Assembly (NCBI GenBank): GCA_964555055.1
Contig: CAZKQW010000017.1
Location: forward strand, 1-36,904
Source: GCA-016699445 sp964555055
Lineage (GTDB): Bacteria > UBA10199 > JACPAL01 > GCA-016699445
Direction: 5' to 3'
DNA: 36,904 bases
Shown: positions 15,244 through 24,359 of the stretch, piece after piece
Position numbering within the stretch: the first letter of the stretch is position 1
Layout of the letters: every line of letters starts with the position of its first letter
The notes under the pieces: model-generated
The model's input: only the letters and a program-made list of their open reading frames with translations
What the model was told of the DNA's origin: nothing
Database searches by the model: none
Made by a program: the position numbers and the translations under genes

Positions 15244-15786
15244 TTAAAAAATCCTCACAGGAACGCTGACGACTCCTCCTACCGCTAACGGCACATAAGG
15301 AAAGTAGCCGCTGCCACCCACAAAAACCTCGGCACCCCCACAGATGGCGAGACGGGTTGACCCCCTTTGTGCGGTGCAGAACAAAGCGGAAACCATAATT
15401 CCAGCTGCCACCGTCGTCCCTGTAGGTGCAGAAAGCATGTGCCCCTGAAGGCCCACCATTAAACGGACCCTTCGAGTCAAAAGGTTGCCTTGTACCCCAG
15501 CGGAAAATACGTGTGCCGTGACATCTCCCGATCCAAGGAAGTCGTGGCGATAACCTACGAAAAAACCAGGTTGTGAAAAAGTGCCAACCGATTGATTCGC
15601 CCTGAGATTATTCATTAGAGAAATCGTAGCTCCAGCACCTAAAGTAGCGACTCCTTGGCCTCCATTTGTCAAGGCATGATCTCCATTAGCGGCGTCGACG
15701 GCGTATGGCACACTACCCGATAGATTGCCCATACCGGTAAAGTTAAGAGCTAAAGTTAATGTCCAATCTCCTAAGAAAACTCCCAT
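15244..15786 (-). CDS. Small barrel-like protein, third gene of the giant-protein operon
   Basis: A 180-aa protein that I do not recognise. It is Gly/Ala/Val-rich with alternating short beta strands (LTLALNFTGMG, GFFVGYRHDF, VRLMVGLQGH, PLAVGGVVSV) and ends in VPVRIF, an aromatic C-terminus like that of outer-membrane barrels. However, no signal peptide is visible at MGVFLGDW, so simple outer-membrane export is not supported; type III export or a cytosolic beta protein are alternatives. The Shine-Dalgarno AAGGAGAG overlaps the TAA of the 1980-aa gene, 9 bases apart, so the two are cotranscribed and probably coupled. Confidence 0.7.
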   Translation of the reverse strand: MGVFLGDWTLTLALNFTGMGNLSGSVPYAVDAANGDHALTNGGQGVATLGAGATISLMNNLRANQSVGTFSQPGFFVGYRHDFLGSGDVTAHVFSAGVQGNLLTRRVRLMVGLQGHMLSAPTGTTVAAGIMVSALFCTAQRGSTRLAICGGAEVFVGGSGYFPYVPLAVGGVVSVPVRIF

Positions 15787-15795
15787 AAACTCTCC

Positions 15796-18700
15796 TTAAT
15801 TCACCGGTTGCCCGTTCTCGTCTATGGTTGCGCCCAAAGTGAAGCGAACCGCTTCCCGGTCCTGTCCAAATGCCATTGAAGTTATCCAGCCAAAATGTTT
15901 GACGACTCCCACGCGAGCTTCAGCCGCTGCGGGACCCGTCAGATCGCTCATATTGGTATCGATGACGTTGCCCCGTCTGAGGATGAGATCGCCATTCAAG
16001 TCGGCACCGACCGCATAGTAGCCTGAATTGAATTGGATCCTCACGTTCGCGCCGGATTGAGTGCCGGGTATTGTGGACCACTCGGAAAACAGTTCTCCGT
16101 TTGTCAGCGTCTCGGGATTCGGGGGAGAATGGATGTGATAGAAAGAATGGCCGGCCATGGGAACGTTAAGATCCGTGGGTATTCTTCTGACGCTTCGACC
16201 TCCAACCGTTTCAACAGTCATAGGGGCGCCTGGAGAAAACTGTTCAGGTGCCCATTCATGGTGACGATGGTATTGGTGCATCGTTGCAATCCATTGTTCC
16301 GGTGTGAGGGTTCGCCCAGCGGGAAGATGGAGGCGAACGTACATTTCCGAATTAGCTGGGTCGCGTGTTGCCGTCGGCTCGACCGTATAGCTGGCGCGCG
16401 TGAATCGAGCATCCCTCATGATCCGAATTAATACGGTATTAGGGGCTGTTTGATACAATCGTTGGAAATCCTTGGTCATTAGAAACCAACGTTCCACGGG
16501 AGAGCTGTAGATGTGGGTATCTCGGAAAATGATCCGTGTTTGATCCATGAAAAGATTCCTTCCCATGGCGGTGAGGCCCGTAGCTTCGAGGTATTGGTCA
16601 ATATTAACCTGATGAGCCGCAATCCATTGAGAAGACATCGTTTGCGGGACGCCGACGGCCCTGAAAGCGCTTTCCAATTGAGCTTGCGGCACGTCCTCGG
16701 GGATTTCAATCGTGCCGGCCTCAGCATTGAATCGCAATAAGCTGACGTTGGAAAAGACGCGCGTGGGCTCCGCAGTCGAAGAATAGGTTAAGGGAGTAGT
16801 TCCAGTGTCATTCATCAAACTTAGCATGTGAGTGATACGGTCCATAGCGAAAGGTTCGGGAGTCACCGCGCGTGAGCCTTGAGGCAAGGCTCCCAAAAGC
16901 GAATCGGAAAATGTGGCGAAGTTGATGGCGGGATCGGCGCGATGTTCCATTTCCGGAACATGGGCGTTAGCCGTTTCGTCGCCTGGAGCGTCTATGTACT
17001 CTGTCCAATGAACTAAAGTTCCTTGAATCCCATTATGGCTGATCGGAATCAAACGGACAGTACGCGTCCAGCCGGCCACCTCTCCTGATTGTCGGTGGAG
17101 ATGGTAAGTCAAAACGGGACCGAAAGAATGTTCTGACGTCGCCGCAGTTACGGAATAACGACCAAATAAGGATGCCGTGACGGTATTCCCGGTTCTGGAG
17201 ACCGAAGAGAGCCAATTATCCGCATCAGGATTATTGCGCAGGAATTCTAAAGCCCTTTGAGGTGGTATGGCGACGAACCCCGTGACTTGGTTGCAAGAGC
17301 CATCGAAATGCCCCGGTCGAATTGTCCCCGTTCCGTCTGGGGCGAAGAAATAAGGGTCGGAAATGGCTTGATCCACGGGCACAACGCGGCCGTCGCGGGG
17401 CATGGCCTGAGCCACTTGCCTCAATTGGCCAATGGCCAGAGAGAGCATGTCGGGTGAGTGGCGGAACTGAGTTCCAGTGCTTTGGGTCGCTTCTTCTTCT
17501 CTCAAGTAAGAGACGACGAATCCTTGGATGGCTTCCGGCGAAAAAGCATCTCCGACGGAGCGACGAATGGCTTGCACCAGTTCAGTCATCTCGACGCGCC
17601 CATTGGTGATCCATCCATCCACCGTGTCACGGGGAATATTTGTCTCACTAGCAAAGCGAGCAGCCCAATGTGAATCCGCGAACTCAGATTGGCCTGCCGC
17701 GTTTGCTTGGCGAAGGAAGAAGACCGTGCCTCCGGTGCCGGGCCTTTGGGCATTGTTGTAAATGACGGCGGGGCCATTACCCGTTCGTGCAGGAGGATTA
17801 GGAAACTCACGATAGGCATGTTCCAATATCACTCGACGAAGAGTCTGTGCCAATTCAACAGGGGATTGAGGCCTTGCTAGGTCAGCGACGCCCGCAGCGT
17901 TCAGATCAACGAAGACTTTTCCAGCTCCTGCAGGGAGGGGGAAAATATCCGTTAGAGATGGAATTCGTTCCAAGTTATCGAAAACTAAAGTATGGCTCCC
18001 TTGTTGTGTTCGGGTGATAATATCATTCCATTGGGTGGCCGACACATGAGCCCAGTCTTCATAAGAGGTCGGAAGCGTCGAGCGTGTGAAGGAAGAGGTG
18101 GGAAGTTGAAGGTGGACTTGGTCGTTAGCAGGGTTCCGGACGAACTGAATATTCCCAAGAGGGCTCGTCACGCTAATCTCGTGCAAATTGATAAGAGCGT
18201 TGGAGGGGGAAGGGGCTTGACCATCGACGGTGAGTCCTAAGTCGATTCCCGTGATGTCATGAACTTCCTCACCAGCCGCGTTTCTGCTCTCACGCGTGCT
18301 CGTTGTACGGAGATTGAGGTTCGCCACGAGTTCCGGCCTGGGGGCACCCGGTTCAGAAGCCTCGCCTTGAAGTCGGAGGGAGAGTCGGGCTGGGTTTAAA
18401 GTGCCATTAGCTCCCGGAACGGCTTCTAGACGCGCTAAGCCTCGAGGATCCAAGTCCGTCGACCATCGTTGGCCATCGGCCGTGAGGGATAAGGATCCCG
18501 ATAAATTTCTCATGCCTCCGAAGCCTGCCAAACGAATGTTGGGAATCGCGAATTCGACGCGATCGATATCCGGAAATGCTAAGTCGACCGTCCGACGTCC
18601 GCCCCCTCTTTCCGTAACTTGCATCGGCAGGTGGCGGATCGGGAGTGTCAACGTCGATCCGGCGGGAATCGTCACAGAGGCTCCGGGTAAAGCGATAGGC

Positions 18701-21700
18701 TGGTTGACGCGTGCTCTGAGGGCGACATGGGTGACGTTAGCGGGGCCTCCACGGCCTACTGTTTGAGTGGCTTGTAAGACGGCATCGGCGTCCACAGAAG
18801 CCTCTCCGTAATTTTCGTTGTGGGGGCCCATCAGTGAAACGGTTAATTTCCCCGTGAGCTGAGGCGTTTCCCCACGAGCCGTGGTTGCTAAAGTGACGTG
18901 CCTTGGAGAAGTATTTATGGAAAGCGCCGCTGTGTCTAAATGACCGTGGATGCGGATACGTAGAGGGTGTCCATCGAAAACTGTAGTCATGGTTGTGTCC
19001 ACAGCTAAACGGGCCGGGAGAGTCGTAACCCGCAGGTTGGCGTTCGTTCCAGAGAACTCTGCTCGTACGGGTTGAGGTCGGGCTCTTTCGCTGGCTGGGA
19101 CGCCGGCTAGGCTGGCGGTTGCTGCCGAGAGCCAGTTTGGCAAATGAATACCTGCGGCCGATCGAAGCAGGCGTGGGATATTGAGATGGTTAGCACTAGC
19201 CGTGATATGGCCCCTATGGTGGATGCCAGTGCGATTCCATGTTTCATGAGCTTCTCCCCCAAGAGCGACGGTGTCATGGCCATTGCGTAAGTTGCCTGAT
19301 AAAGAAAGATGCGTCCCAGAGACTCTGAAAAGATTGTAATGGGGGTCTTGAGATCCAACGCCTAAGAGTCGTGATGTAAGCGTCAAATCAGTGGAGCCAA
19401 GCCCTGGTGAGTTCGCCGTCACATGGGCCCTGAGTCGACCATGGCCTTCGTCTCGAAAGTCCATTTGGTGCGTGTGACGTCTATGCCCCACGGTTCCAGA
19501 GCCCAATACAGCGACTCGCGTCTGTCCCGCCTGCGGCATAAAAAGCGGTACTTCCAGTCCTAACACGCGGAGAATGCTAGATTGTTCTAATCCCACTGAG
19601 GCCGTAAGGTTCTCATTGAGCGTAACACGCCCCATATTGGGCACTTGGGCTTCTCCCGTTATTTGAGCTCCGGCTTTCACGCTGTAAGTATGGTCCGTTG
19701 TTCCAGGAGCAATGTGGATGCCTCTACCACCAGTGGGAGACGCCGCTGCCATCAATTGAACGGCGCCCGTGGTTTGATGATCCCTAGGGCCGCTTCGTCC
19801 TCCCACAAAAAGGGAGAAATCGGAGACATCGGCTATCAAACCGTTGGAATCATAATCGATGGTCGTGTTGATGCCGCTGCCGGAAAGGCTTCCGTGATTG
19901 GCACCAGCGTCCGTCGTCGTTTTTCTTAGGGCACATTGGTTCAATCCCACATGGACAAGGACGTCACTGGCGTGCCCGTTGAAAGAGACGCTGGAACACG
20001 TCAAGTCTCCGAGCCCGGCTCTCAAGACCTCTGTCCCATGGGGATCGAGCACTCTTGTTTCCGCACGGGCGTCTAAACCTAGGGTACCTCTAAAGGCGAC
20101 ATTATTATCTGGATCGATGTTTACGGTCACGTTCGGCTGCCCTAAGGATAAGCGGGCGTTAGTTACTTTACCATTATAGTCAGCTAAAATGGGCCCGGAT
20201 ACCGAGACGCGATCGACTCCAAGTACCAAAGGACGATCGGGAAATAAAGCGGCGTAGGTGGTATGGGCGAGATCGAATATATTTTTGATCGTCAGGCGTA
20301 TGTGCCCGGGTTCAAGGCCCGCTTGTGCGACTTCGGTGCGGATGGGTTTGCTGTCGACTTGTTCTCCATTAAACATACTCTTCAGCGCGTTGATGAGATC
20401 TTCTCCCGTCGCTGTAGCGGGAAGGGTGGGGATATTTCCCTGGAGATCCGCTCTGGCCAACGTAAGATTCGGATGTTGTACCTCTAGAACCGCATGACCG
20501 TCAGCGCTTCCTTCGGTCACGGAAAACCGGATGGGTTCCGAGAGAGCTGCCAAGACGACGTCCCCGTGTAGATCGACCGTAGGAGTGGTAGGTGTGCCGG
20601 CGATCAATTGTCCCTGGGCCGTTTGGACATAAGCTCTAGTGACGCGATGTTGGGCGTTTTCGATGAAAACTAGCTTCGCATTCGTATTTTGAACACGAAG
20701 ATTACGGATTATGGCGTCTGGGGTCGGAGCATTAGAGGTGGAACAAGCGGCCTCCGTATAATGACGGATTTCCCCGATGTGCGCGTCGGCGATGGAGACG
20801 TTCATTCCGGTCATACCATTGGGCGTGGCGCTGATGTCCGCCGAAATGTCACTCACCGTCACCCCATTGCCTAAATCAATACGCGGTAAACGTACGCGAG
20901 CGTGACTTTGCCGGCCCAATGGAGCCAACGCGGCCTCTCCGGCGCTAGGATTGATGTCGACGCGAAACCGAGCGCCCGTGGGATCCACGAGATTTCGTGC
21001 CTGTAATTGGGCAGGAGTCAGGCGGCCGTAATATTGAATGATCCTGGCTAAAACATGGCTAGCGGGGCCTTGGATCGTCGCTTCACTGTGCCCGAAAAGG
21101 GTTTTAGTCATGTCCAAATTGATGCGTTCGATGCGATCGAAGCCGAAGACATTGACGTGGCCATCGAAGTTTAATTGATTATTCCCATTGGTGCTGATGT
21201 CGATGCGCGTAATTTCCGCTTCAAATCCCCTCAAGTTAACGCGACGACCGAAAATGACGGTTGAGGGATTACGCTTGATCAGGCCGGGCCTAAACTCCAG
21301 CGAGCCCGAAATTTTCCCGTCATGAATATGCAGGTGAACGTCCACCATTCCGCCACCACGCACTTCCATATCGTCTGAATAACTTCCGGGGGCTAAAGGA
21401 ACACTGAGGCGTATGTCTTGGTCTCCATGGTCCACCACTTGCGCGAGTAGCGCCTCCATTTGAGCCGGAGTTTGGTTTTGGAGGCTTTGGATTAACCGCC
21501 ATACATCGTGTGCGGTATTTTCCACGCAATGAGGGGAGGTGACGGGAGACGCGGGCCCAATCGGCTGAGATGGTTGTTGAACGAGTTGTCGGTAATAATT
21601 CAGGTCACAAACAAGTTTTTGAGAGGGAGACGCAGACGACGGACGATCTTCTTCCTTTCTTTCTTGGCGCTCAGGCGGTTGATCCGCATAAGAAGCTTCT

Positions 21701-21738
21701 TGAGATCTTCGAGACGTTGTCGACGGAACATTCGGCAT
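15796..21738 (-). CDS. Giant protein: AsmA/TamB-like beta-rich region plus two START/SRPBCC-like segments
   Basis: A 1980-aa protein, not recognised as a whole. Residues 1-60 are Ser/Pro/Thr-rich and charged, with no signal peptide or membrane helix. Residues about 95-1215 are a monotonous succession of amphipathic strands (DLHGDVVLAAL, ATLEVQ-like, NITLARADLQG-type units) with the look of AsmA/TamB repeating beta-groove proteins. Residues about 1220-1480 are mixed alpha/beta. Two C-terminal segments (about 1485-1620 and 1735-1960) each begin with a strand and helix pattern (VAIPPQRALEFL; THIYSSPVERWFLM), continue with strands, and close with a helix, as in SRPBCC/START lipid-binding folds. 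Known: beta-groove proteins conduct lipids between membranes and START domains hold one lipid. Inference: a soluble or secreted lipid-transfer protein. GAGGA lies 8 bases before the ATG. Length and unbroken frame indicate selection. Confidence 0.75.
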   Translation of the reverse strand: MPNVPSTTSRRSQEASYADQPPERQERKEEDRPSSASPSQKLVCDLNYYRQLVQQPSQPIGPASPVTSPHCVENTAHDVWRLIQSLQNQTPAQMEALLAQVVDHGDQDIRLSVPLAPGSYSDDMEVRGGGMVDVHLHIHDGKISGSLEFRPGLIKRNPSTVIFGRRVNLRGFEAEITRIDISTNGNNQLNFDGHVNVFGFDRIERINLDMTKTLFGHSEATIQGPASHVLARIIQYYGRLTPAQLQARNLVDPTGARFRVDINPSAGEAALAPLGRQSHARVRLPRIDLGNGVTVSDISADISATPNGMTGMNVSIADAHIGEIRHYTEAACSTSNAPTPDAIIRNLRVQNTNAKLVFIENAQHRVTRAYVQTAQGQLIAGTPTTPTVDLHGDVVLAALSEPIRFSVTEGSADGHAVLEVQHPNLTLARADLQGNIPTLPATATGEDLINALKSMFNGEQVDSKPIRTEVAQAGLEPGHIRLTIKNIFDLAHTTYAALFPDRPLVLGVDRVSVSGPILADYNGKVTNARLSLGQPNVTVNIDPDNNVAFRGTLGLDARAETRVLDPHGTEVLRAGLGDLTCSSVSFNGHASDVLVHVGLNQCALRKTTTDAGANHGSLSGSGINTTIDYDSNGLIADVSDFSLFVGGRSGPRDHQTTGAVQLMAAASPTGGRGIHIAPGTTDHTYSVKAGAQITGEAQVPNMGRVTLNENLTASVGLEQSSILRVLGLEVPLFMPQAGQTRVAVLGSGTVGHRRHTHQMDFRDEGHGRLRAHVTANSPGLGSTDLTLTSRLLGVGSQDPHYNLFRVSGTHLSLSGNLRNGHDTVALGGEAHETWNRTGIHHRGHITASANHLNIPRLLRSAAGIHLPNWLSAATASLAGVPASERARPQPVRAEFSGTNANLRVTTLPARLAVDTTMTTVFDGHPLRIRIHGHLDTAALSINTSPRHVTLATTARGETPQLTGKLTVSLMGPHNENYGEASVDADAVLQATQTVGRGGPANVTHVALRARVNQPIALPGASVTIPAGSTLTLPIRHLPMQVTERGGGRRTVDLAFPDIDRVEFAIPNIRLAGFGGMRNLSGSLSLTADGQRWSTDLDPRGLARLEAVPGANGTLNPARLSLRLQGEASEPGAPRPELVANLNLRTTSTRESRNAAGEEVHDITGIDLGLTVDGQAPSPSNALINLHEISVTSPLGNIQFVRNPANDQVHLQLPTSSFTRSTLPTSYEDWAHVSATQWNDIITRTQQGSHTLVFDNLERIPSLTDIFPLPAGAGKVFVDLNAAGVADLARPQSPVELAQTLRRVILEHAYREFPNPPARTGNGPAVIYNNAQRPGTGGTVFFLRQANAAGQSEFADSHWAARFASETNIPRDTVDGWITNGRVEMTELVQAIRRSVGDAFSPEAIQGFVVSYLREEEATQSTGTQFRHSPDMLSLAIGQLRQVAQAMPRDGRVVPVDQAISDPYFFAPDGTGTIRPGHFDGSCNQVTGFVAIPPQRALEFLRNNPDADNWLSSVSRTGNTVTASLFGRYSVTAATSEHSFGPVLTYHLHRQSGEVAGWTRTVRLIPISHNGIQGTLVHWTEYIDAPGDETANAHVPEMEHRADPAINFATFSDSLLGALPQGSRAVTPEPFAMDRITHMLSLMNDTGTTPLTYSSTAEPTRVFSNVSLLRFNAEAGTIEIPEDVPQAQLESAFRAVGVPQTMSSQWIAAHQVNIDQYLEATGLTAMGRNLFMDQTRIIFRDTHIYSSPVERWFLMTKDFQRLYQTAPNTVLIRIMRDARFTRASYTVEPTATRDPANSEMYVRLHLPAGRTLTPEQWIATMHQYHRHHEWAPEQFSPGAPMTVETVGGRSVRRIPTDLNVPMAGHSFYHIHSPPNPETLTNGELFSEWSTIPGTQSGANVRIQFNSGYYAVGADLNGDLILRRGNVIDTNMSDLTGPAAAEARVGVVKHFGWITSMAFGQDREAVRFTLGATIDENGQPVN

Positions 21739-21756
21739 TTTTATTTCCTCAAAACA

Positions 21757-22104
21757 TTACTTTGTTGTAATGAAGCGATTTTTTATACCTGCCCAGAGGC
21801 GCTCCACGATGAGAGTTAAGACGACTCCTTCTAATAAACCTGCCCCACAGCTAATGCTTTCCATTTTATGAGCCCGATGTTCCGATTCTTTTAGAGCTTG
21901 AGCGCATCCCAAGTCATGACGATCTGCAGGTGGGGGCGGCTGTCTTCCGCAACCAGTCGTCACTAAAGCCAAGACCGCAGAAGCAGTTGTGGCCATAAAG
22001 GCTCCCGGCCTTGCGGAATTCGTAGGGGATGATGAATTTAAAACTCCTGATGTGCGGGATAGATCGTAGTAAATACCCGTTGTTGCTGAACCGATAAGAC
22101 TCAT
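21757..22104 (-). CDS. Small membrane protein leading the giant-protein operon
   Basis: A 115-aa unknown protein. It has two hydrophobic segments: about 35-50 (FMATTASAVLALVTTGC) and about 87-101 (GAGLLEGVVLTLIVERL), joined by a Pro- and charge-rich loop with C52, C67 and C86. ATG 22104 is chosen because GGGAGG lies 6-7 bases ahead; a longer in-frame start at 22137 lacks this. The stop is 18 bases before the giant gene. It could anchor or help export the giant protein, or be its immunity-like partner; nothing in the sequence decides this. Confidence 0.6.
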   Translation of the reverse strand: MSLIGSATTGIYYDLSRTSGVLNSSSPTNSARPGAFMATTASAVLALVTTGCGRQPPPPADRHDLGCAQALKESEHRAHKMESISCGAGLLEGVVLTLIVERLWAGIKNRFITTK

Positions 22105-22142
22105 AAAAAACCTCCCTCTCACTCGGATTATCGTCACCCAAA

Positions 22143-22156
22143 TCGAAACGTTTCGA
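22143..22156. promoter_or_regulatory. 14-bp perfect palindrome upstream of the giant-protein operon
   Basis: TCGAAACGTTTCGA lies 39 bp upstream of the operon's first ATG on the minus strand. GATAAT, a possible -10, lies between it and the gene. The position fits an operator at about -35, but no regulator gene is adjacent. Confidence 0.4.
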
Positions 22157-22248
22157 AAAAACGAGAGGTGGGATGGGGTTTTTTAGGAATGACGCGGCGA
22201 GTTGCCGGTTTTTTGAAGAGATCCCTTAGGTGACGATGGGGAACGGTC

Positions 22249-23460
22249 CTAATTGAGAAGGGTCAAGAAGCGATCTGCGCTTAGGATATGGCCTTTTCTC
22301 TTGTTTCCGTATTCGAACTGCTTTTGGACGCCGCTTTCGTAAACGACTTGAACGGCATGGGGCGCATCCAGTTTTTCCGCGAAATACTTCAAGCTAGGAT
22401 CCAATCGAGTATCCGCGTATTTGCATTCCACCAGCATCCAGGGCTTCCTCTTTTCGGTGATGAGGAAATCCGTCTCGTGGCCTTCCTTGTCCCGAAGGTA
22501 ATGGAGCGAGAAATTGCCGATCCCCGTGTCCGTCCAAAAATCGACCGTCTTTGAAAGATGTCCGGCGATCAGGTTTTCAAACCGATTTCCCGGATCTTCG
22601 ATCTCGGACCAGTCCCACACATACACTTTGGGCTGTTTCTTGAGCGCTCGGGCCAATTTGAAGGTGTAGGGAGGGATGGAATAGAGATAAAAAAGTTGGG
22701 CCAACCAAGAAAGCCATCGTTTCACCGTGGGGTAGGGGACGGAAAGGTCCTCCGAAAGGCTTTGCACCGAAAAGGGAGAGCCTATTTTCTCGGGGATGAA
22801 GGAGGTCATGGATTCGATGGCAGAGAGCTCCTGAGTCCTGGAGATATCCAGCAGGTCTTCGCGCACGAGGCGTTCGATGCGGGAGCGCTGCCAGAGGTTG
22901 AGGGTCGTGGGATCTTTCTTGAGATACGGCTCCGGAAACCCTCCGAATTGAAAGAGGTCTTTCAGGATCTTTTTTTCGGGTTTGAGCTCTCGATGGAGGC
23001 CTTCGCTCAAAGAACGGGGCGTCGTCCTCGTTTGGATAAGCTCTCCGACGGAAAAGGGATGAAGATGGAAAAGATAGTAGCGCCCCAGGAGACTATCGCC
23101 GCCTTTCCGGAACACGTTGAGGCGGGCGCTGCCCGTGACGAGGATATCGGCGTACTCCTTGCGAAGATCATAGAGACCTTTGAGCCGGGTCTTCCACGAA
23201 GGGGCTTTGTGAAGTTCGTCCAAGATGACCAGGGGCTTCGGGCCGGACCCCATCTCGACGATGGATTTGGGATCCTTCGTCCACTGACGCCTAAAAGGGA
23301 TATCGTCCCAGATGTGGTACCGGGACTGGGGGTAACTTTTTCCGATTTCCAGGGAGAGCGTCGTCTTGCCGACCTGCCGGGGGCCGGTGACGAAGGCCAT
23401 TTTCCCGTTTTTGAAGGCAATCTCCCGAATCTTTTGGGCCAGAGGCGTTCGGTTTAGCAT
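22249..23460 (-). CDS. AAA_14/DUF4143 ATPase
   Basis: A 403-aa protein of the AAA_14-DUF4143 family, a widespread, patchily distributed group with no firm function. Walker A is GPRQVGKTT (26-34), Walker B is LVILDELHKAPSW, and sensor-like TGSARLNVFRKGGDSLLGRYY follows. The middle carries a winged-helix stretch (SVQSLSEDLSVPYPTVKRWL), and the C-terminal DUF4143 part has HETDFLI and ECKYAD, the D and E-x-K of a PD-(D/E)XK-like core. All parts look intact. Tandem perfect palindromes touch the start codon, so the protein may bind its own promoter through its winged helix. The ATG is only 4 bases from the nearest palindrome, leaving no room for a Shine-Dalgarno. Likely a horizontally acquired single-gene element. 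Confidence 0.9.
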   Translation of the reverse strand: MLNRTPLAQKIREIAFKNGKMAFVTGPRQVGKTTLSLEIGKSYPQSRYHIWDDIPFRRQWTKDPKSIVEMGSGPKPLVILDELHKAPSWKTRLKGLYDLRKEYADILVTGSARLNVFRKGGDSLLGRYYLFHLHPFSVGELIQTRTTPRSLSEGLHRELKPEKKILKDLFQFGGFPEPYLKKDPTTLNLWQRSRIERLVREDLLDISRTQELSAIESMTSFIPEKIGSPFSVQSLSEDLSVPYPTVKRWLSWLAQLFYLYSIPPYTFKLARALKKQPKVYVWDWSEIEDPGNRFENLIAGHLSKTVDFWTDTGIGNFSLHYLRDKEGHETDFLITEKRKPWMLVECKYADTRLDPSLKYFAEKLDAPHAVQVVYESGVQKQFEYGNKRKGHILSADRFLTLLN

Positions 23461-23464
23461 ATGG

Positions 23465-23490
23465 CTATATTAACGCTATCGTTAATATAG
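23465..23490. promoter_or_regulatory. Operator 1 of the AAA_14/DUF4143 gene
   Basis: CTATATTAACG, CTAT, CGTTAATATAG: perfect 11-bp arms with a 4-base spacer, ending 4 bases before the gene's ATG. It shares the core ATTAACG-N4-CGTTAAT with operator 2. Confidence 0.75.
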
Positions 23491-23496
23491 TCTAGA

Positions 23497-23522
23497 CCAA
23501 ATTAACGGTGTCGTTAATTTGG
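23497..23522. promoter_or_regulatory. Operator 2 of the AAA_14/DUF4143 gene
   Basis: CCAAATTAACG, GTGT, CGTTAATTTGG: perfect 11-bp arms with a 4-base spacer. The centres of the two operators are 32 bp apart, about three helical turns. The flanks differ between copies but remain complementary within each. Confidence 0.75.
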
Positions 23523-23536
23523 GCATAAGCCTTTTC

Positions 23537-24319
23537 TCATAGAAAGCCGAAAAGCCTTCTCTTTTTAAGGCCTTCACGGAGAATCCTCTCGGATTCCTTC
23601 ACGACGCGTCGGTGCAGGGCTTTGACGCACTTCATATCCTTGTGCTGGTTGGGCTTGTAATCGTGGGTGATCGGCTTGCCCACGAAATGGCGGATTTTGA
23701 CGGGCAGGGGCATGAGGCCCAGGCCGAAGAAGAGGGGGAGGGGGATGAAGGTCTTTTTCCAACGGTGGTAGCCGTTGACGAGCATGACGTAGGCGTCGTC
23801 GCTACCCACCGACATGCAGGGGATGATGGGCGCTCCGGAGGCGATGGCTACCTTCACGAAGCCGTAGTGGCCGTCCCAAAGGAGCTTATACTTGTCCCGG
23901 AACGAGCGCATGGATTCTTCGGCGCCGCCCGGGCACACGGCCATCACGTGGCCGCCTTTCAGGATGCGGATGGCGTTCTTCGGCGTGCCGTCGACGACGC
24001 CGAGGTTCAAGAAGACTTCGCGGACCAGGGGGAGTTTCCACGTCAGATGCTCCGCCACGCCGCGCGCGCGGCGGCCGCGCTTGATAAAAAGATGCTTCGT
24101 TAAAAGAGCCAGATCGATGAAGAAAAAGGGATGGTTCATCGCCAGGATAGCCCCGCCTTTTTTGGGGACGTTCTCCAGCCCCGTGATCTCGTAGCGGAAG
24201 TATTTTTCCCAGAACGTCAGCGCCCCGAAGATGAAGCGCGCGAGCTTGGCGTCGAACCACCGCAGCTTGTCCTCGTCGCCTTCGCGGTAGGGATTCGTGA
24301 AAACGCTTTTCTTGGGCAT
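23537..24319 (-). CDS. PlsC-like (MGAT/TMEM68-type) acyltransferase
   Basis: A 260-aa lysophospholipid acyltransferase-superfamily protein, probably esterifying a lipid at the inner membrane. The acceptor motif is NHPFFFID, H63 and D69 with five residues between them, as in TMEM68/MGAT-like members, instead of the HX4D of classical PlsC. The second hallmark, CPGGAEES (129-136), fits the same subgroup. A hydrophobic segment at about 190-200 may dip into the membrane. No Shine-Dalgarno; TATCTA lies just before the ATG, so a leaderless start is possible. Next to an alpha/beta hydrolase, it may take part in neutral-lipid or phospholipid remodelling. Confidence 0.85.
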   Translation of the reverse strand: MPKKSVFTNPYREGDEDKLRWFDAKLARFIFGALTFWEKYFRYEITGLENVPKKGGAILAMNHPFFFIDLALLTKHLFIKRGRRARGVAEHLTWKLPLVREVFLNLGVVDGTPKNAIRILKGGHVMAVCPGGAEESMRSFRDKYKLLWDGHYGFVKVAIASGAPIIPCMSVGSDDAYVMLVNGYHRWKKTFIPLPLFFGLGLMPLPVKIRHFVGKPITHDYKPNQHKDMKCVKALHRRVVKESERILREGLKKRRLFGFL

Positions 24320-24359
24320 GCGTTTTAGATAGCCGGCGGCGTCGGAAAGCCAAGTTTTT

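Noticed and set aside
22558..23457. 299-codon plus-strand open frame opposite the AAA_14/DUF4143 gene
   Set aside because: The minus-strand protein has intact ATPase motifs; the plus frame has no recognisable features.
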